Shown: piece after piece, positions 7,075 through 8,242 of the stretch
Layout of the letters: every line of letters begins with the position of its first letter
How positions within the stretch are numbered: the first letter of the stretch is position 1
Origin: FEN-1219 sp036274615
Lineage (GTDB): Bacteria > Pseudomonadota > Gammaproteobacteria > Steroidobacterales > Rariloculaceae
Direction: 5' to 3'
DNA length: 8,242 nt
Assembly (NCBI GenBank): GCA_036274615.1
Contig: DASUFK010000354.1
Coordinates: 1 to 8,242 of the forward strand
The notes under the pieces: model-generated
Database searches by the model: none
What the model saw: the letters and a program-made list of their open reading frames with translations, nothing else
Told to the model about the DNA's origin: nothing
Made by a program: the position numbers and the translations under genes

Positions 7075-8198
7075 GAGCCAGCCTCCGAGCCCACGTTGAC
7101 GAGGTCGCCGTCCTTCAGGAACCCGGCGCCCTTGCCGACGATCATCTCGCCGGCCGCGATGCCGTCGAGCACCTCGATCTGGTCGGTGCGCACCGCTCCG
7201 GTCTCGACGCGGCGCCGTTCGACGGTCTCGTCGTTCTTCAACACGAACACGTAGCTGTAGCCGTCGGAGCTCACCACGCTCTGGAGCGGCACGGTGAACG
7301 CCGGCGCGCGGCCGAGCTCGATCTCGCCGCGCGCGAACATGCCGGGCCGCAAGCGATCGTCGGGCGGCAGGTCGACGTAGACGAGGCCGGTGCGGTTGTT
7401 GCTCGAGATCGTCGGCGCGACCACCCGAATCGTACCGTTGAAGGACTTGCCGTCGGCCGTGACGATCGTGGCGCGCTGCCCCGCCCTCAAGTCCGTGATC
7501 CGGGCCTCGGGGATCTCGCCGCGCCACTCGATCCGGTTGTTGCGCAAGAGGCGCAGCATCTCGCCGCCGGCCTGCGCGATCTGGCCCACGGTAACGGTGC
7601 GAGACGTGATCACGCCGTCGTCGGGCGCCGTGACGTGCGTGAACCGCAAGCGCAGCGACGACGCCTCGAGGTCCGCGCGCGCCGAGTCCACGGCCGCGCG
7701 TTTAGCGAGCGCGTCGGAGTTCAGCTTGTCGAGATCGGCCTGCGACAGCACGTTCATGTTCGACAGCGACTTGCCGCGCTCGAGCGCGGACTCCGCGTTC
7801 ACGAGCTCGGCCTCGCGCTGCTTCATGATGGCCTGCTTGGTGGCGACGTCGGCCTCGAGCAGCGCGGTGGACAGCTCCACGAGCACCTGCCCCCGCTTCA
7901 CGTGATCGCCCACGTCGACCTTGACCTCGGCCACGCGATAGCCGCCGACCTCGGACGCGATGATCACGTCCTGCCACGCGAAGATCGAGCCGTTCACCGT
8001 GACGGTACGCGCGAGCTCCACGGGCTCGAGCTGCGCCGCCGTGACGGTGAGCACCGCGTCGCGCTTGCCGCCCGCGGCGGCGGCGTTGGCGCGCTCGCCC
8101 GAGCCGCGCGAGCACGACGAGAGGAAACCGGTGGTTCCGAGCACGACGACGATGGCGGCGACCGCACGGAGCCGCGACGAACGAGACCGGAGCTGCAT
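7071..8198 (-). CDS. RND efflux periplasmic adaptor (membrane-fusion lipoprotein)
   Basis: This is a 375-residue HlyD/AcrA-type adaptor linking the permease to an outer-membrane channel. The N-terminus is a lipoprotein signal: basic residues at 4-11, a hydrophobic core at 12-26 and the lipobox LSSC with Cys29 as the predicted lipidated residue, so it is anchored in the inner membrane facing the periplasm. The lipoyl-like domain is split, at about 76-110 (GGYRVAEVKVDVGDHVKRGQ) and 184-205 (LRFTHVTAPDDGVI). Between them, about 112-182, is an alpha-helical hairpin. The hairpin tip carries R141, L145 and S152, an exact fit to the R-x(3)-L-x(6)-S motif established for docking onto TolC-type channels. 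A beta-barrel and membrane-proximal domain follow to the C-terminus. AAGGA (minus strand, 8212-8208) lies nine bases before the ATG. It is first in the operon with the permease, overlapping it by four bases. No outer-membrane channel gene is in the window. Confidence 0.95.
   Translation of the reverse strand: MQLRSRSSRLRAVAAIVVVLGTTGFLSSCSRGSGERANAAAAGGKRDAVLTVTAAQLEPVELARTVTVNGSIFAWQDVIIASEVGGYRVAEVKVDVGDHVKRGQVLVELSTALLEADVATKQAIMKQREAELVNAESALERGKSLSNMNVLSQADLDKLNSDALAKRAAVDSARADLEASSLRLRFTHVTAPDDGVITSRTVTVGQIAQAGGEMLRLLRNNRIEWRGEIPEARITDLRAGQRATIVTADGKSFNGTIRVVAPTISSNNRTGLVYVDLPPDDRLRPGMFARGEIELGRAPAFTVPLQSVVSSDGYSYVFVLKNDETVERRRVETGAVRTDQIEVLDGIAAGEMIVGKGAGFLKDGDLVNVGSEAGS
7082..7086 (-). 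promoter_or_regulatory. Shine-Dalgarno that fixes the permease GTG start
   Basis: On the minus strand GGAGG lies seven bases before the GTG at 7074-7072, inside the last codons of the adaptor gene. Starting there gives the classic short N-terminus VNFVTWSIRNPVPV of RND permeases and the normal family length. It also implies translational coupling, because the GTG overlaps the adaptor's TGA stop (GTGA, 7074-7071). Confidence 0.85.
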
Positions 8199-8218
8199 CG
8201 ACGATCGTCCTTGAAAGG

Positions 8219-8242
8219 TATCAGTTTGCTGATATGATATCA
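8219..8242 (-). promoter_or_regulatory. operator-like palindromes and possible -10 box upstream of the efflux operon
   Basis: About 20 bases upstream of the adaptor ATG lie two overlapping palindromes. TATCAG-TTTG-CTGATA spans 8219-8234, and TGATAT-G-ATATCA spans 8230-8242. This AT-rich patch contrasts with the GC-rich surroundings. On the minus strand TATCAT (8239-8234) matches the -10 consensus at five of six bases; a -35 box would lie beyond the edge. An operator covering a promoter is the common arrangement for RND operons repressed by a TetR/AcrR-type regulator. No regulator gene is seen, and the feature is cut by the window end. The palindromes are direct observation; the operator role is inference. 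Confidence 0.5.

Noticed and set aside
5302..7254. Long plus-strand open frame of 650 codons opposite the permease gene
   Set aside because: Composition is Arg/His/Asp/Glu-rich low-complexity, typical of antisense shadows of high-GC genes; the permease is unmistakable on the other strand.
7075..7527. Upstream extension of the permease frame to 7527
   Set aside because: The extra 151 residues are Arg-rich and overlie the adaptor gene. The GTG at 7074 with GGAGG and a GTGA overlap gives the normal family N-terminus and length.

Overview
The window is GC-rich, gene-dense bacterial DNA. A TonB-dependent receptor, an RND efflux permease and a lipoprotein membrane-fusion protein together indicate a Gram-negative organism. 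The third-position G/C bias and the expanded style of the receptor suggest a Proteobacterium. A gammaproteobacterium of the Steroidobacter/Nevskia kind is my guess; I cannot fix a genus from the sequence.

Layout, left to right. (1) 1-1809, plus strand: the 3' three-quarters of a TonB-dependent outer-membrane receptor; its signal peptide, TonB box and most of the plug lie off the left edge. (2) 1810-1952: a short gap with a weak promoter candidate, small hairpins and a good ribosome binding site. (3) 1953-3863, plus strand: a 636-residue flavin-containing monooxygenase (class B, FMO-like) with an extra C-terminal tail. (4) 3864-3966 and a few bases beyond: a spacer filled by a perfect 28-bp inverted repeat. 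It resembles a REPIN/MITE-type palindromic element, and its right arm supplies the stop codon of the next gene. (5) 7074-3967, minus strand: a complete HAE-1 type RND efflux permease of 1035 residues, starting at a GTG. (6) 8198-7071, minus strand: its lipoprotein membrane-fusion (periplasmic adaptor) partner. (7) 8219-8242: two overlapping palindromes upstream of the adaptor gene, with the look of a TetR/AcrR-type operator-promoter, cut by the right edge.

How it works together. The adaptor and permease form a two-gene operon transcribed leftwards. They are translationally coupled through a GTGA overlap, and they should assemble into a tripartite pump with a TolC-like outer-membrane channel. 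The adaptor carries the hairpin-tip motif known to dock TolC-type channels, but no channel gene is in the window. The receptor and the monooxygenase are transcribed rightwards and may form an uptake-plus-oxidation pair for an organic substrate, which is an inference from adjacency only. The two blocks converge on the palindromic element.

I see no RNA genes, no CRISPR array and no transposase gene. The least ordinary items are the palindromic element that has become part of the permease gene's end, the long tail and altered nucleotide-binding motif of the monooxygenase, and the operator-like palindromes at the right edge. I found no clear evidence of a wholly new system.
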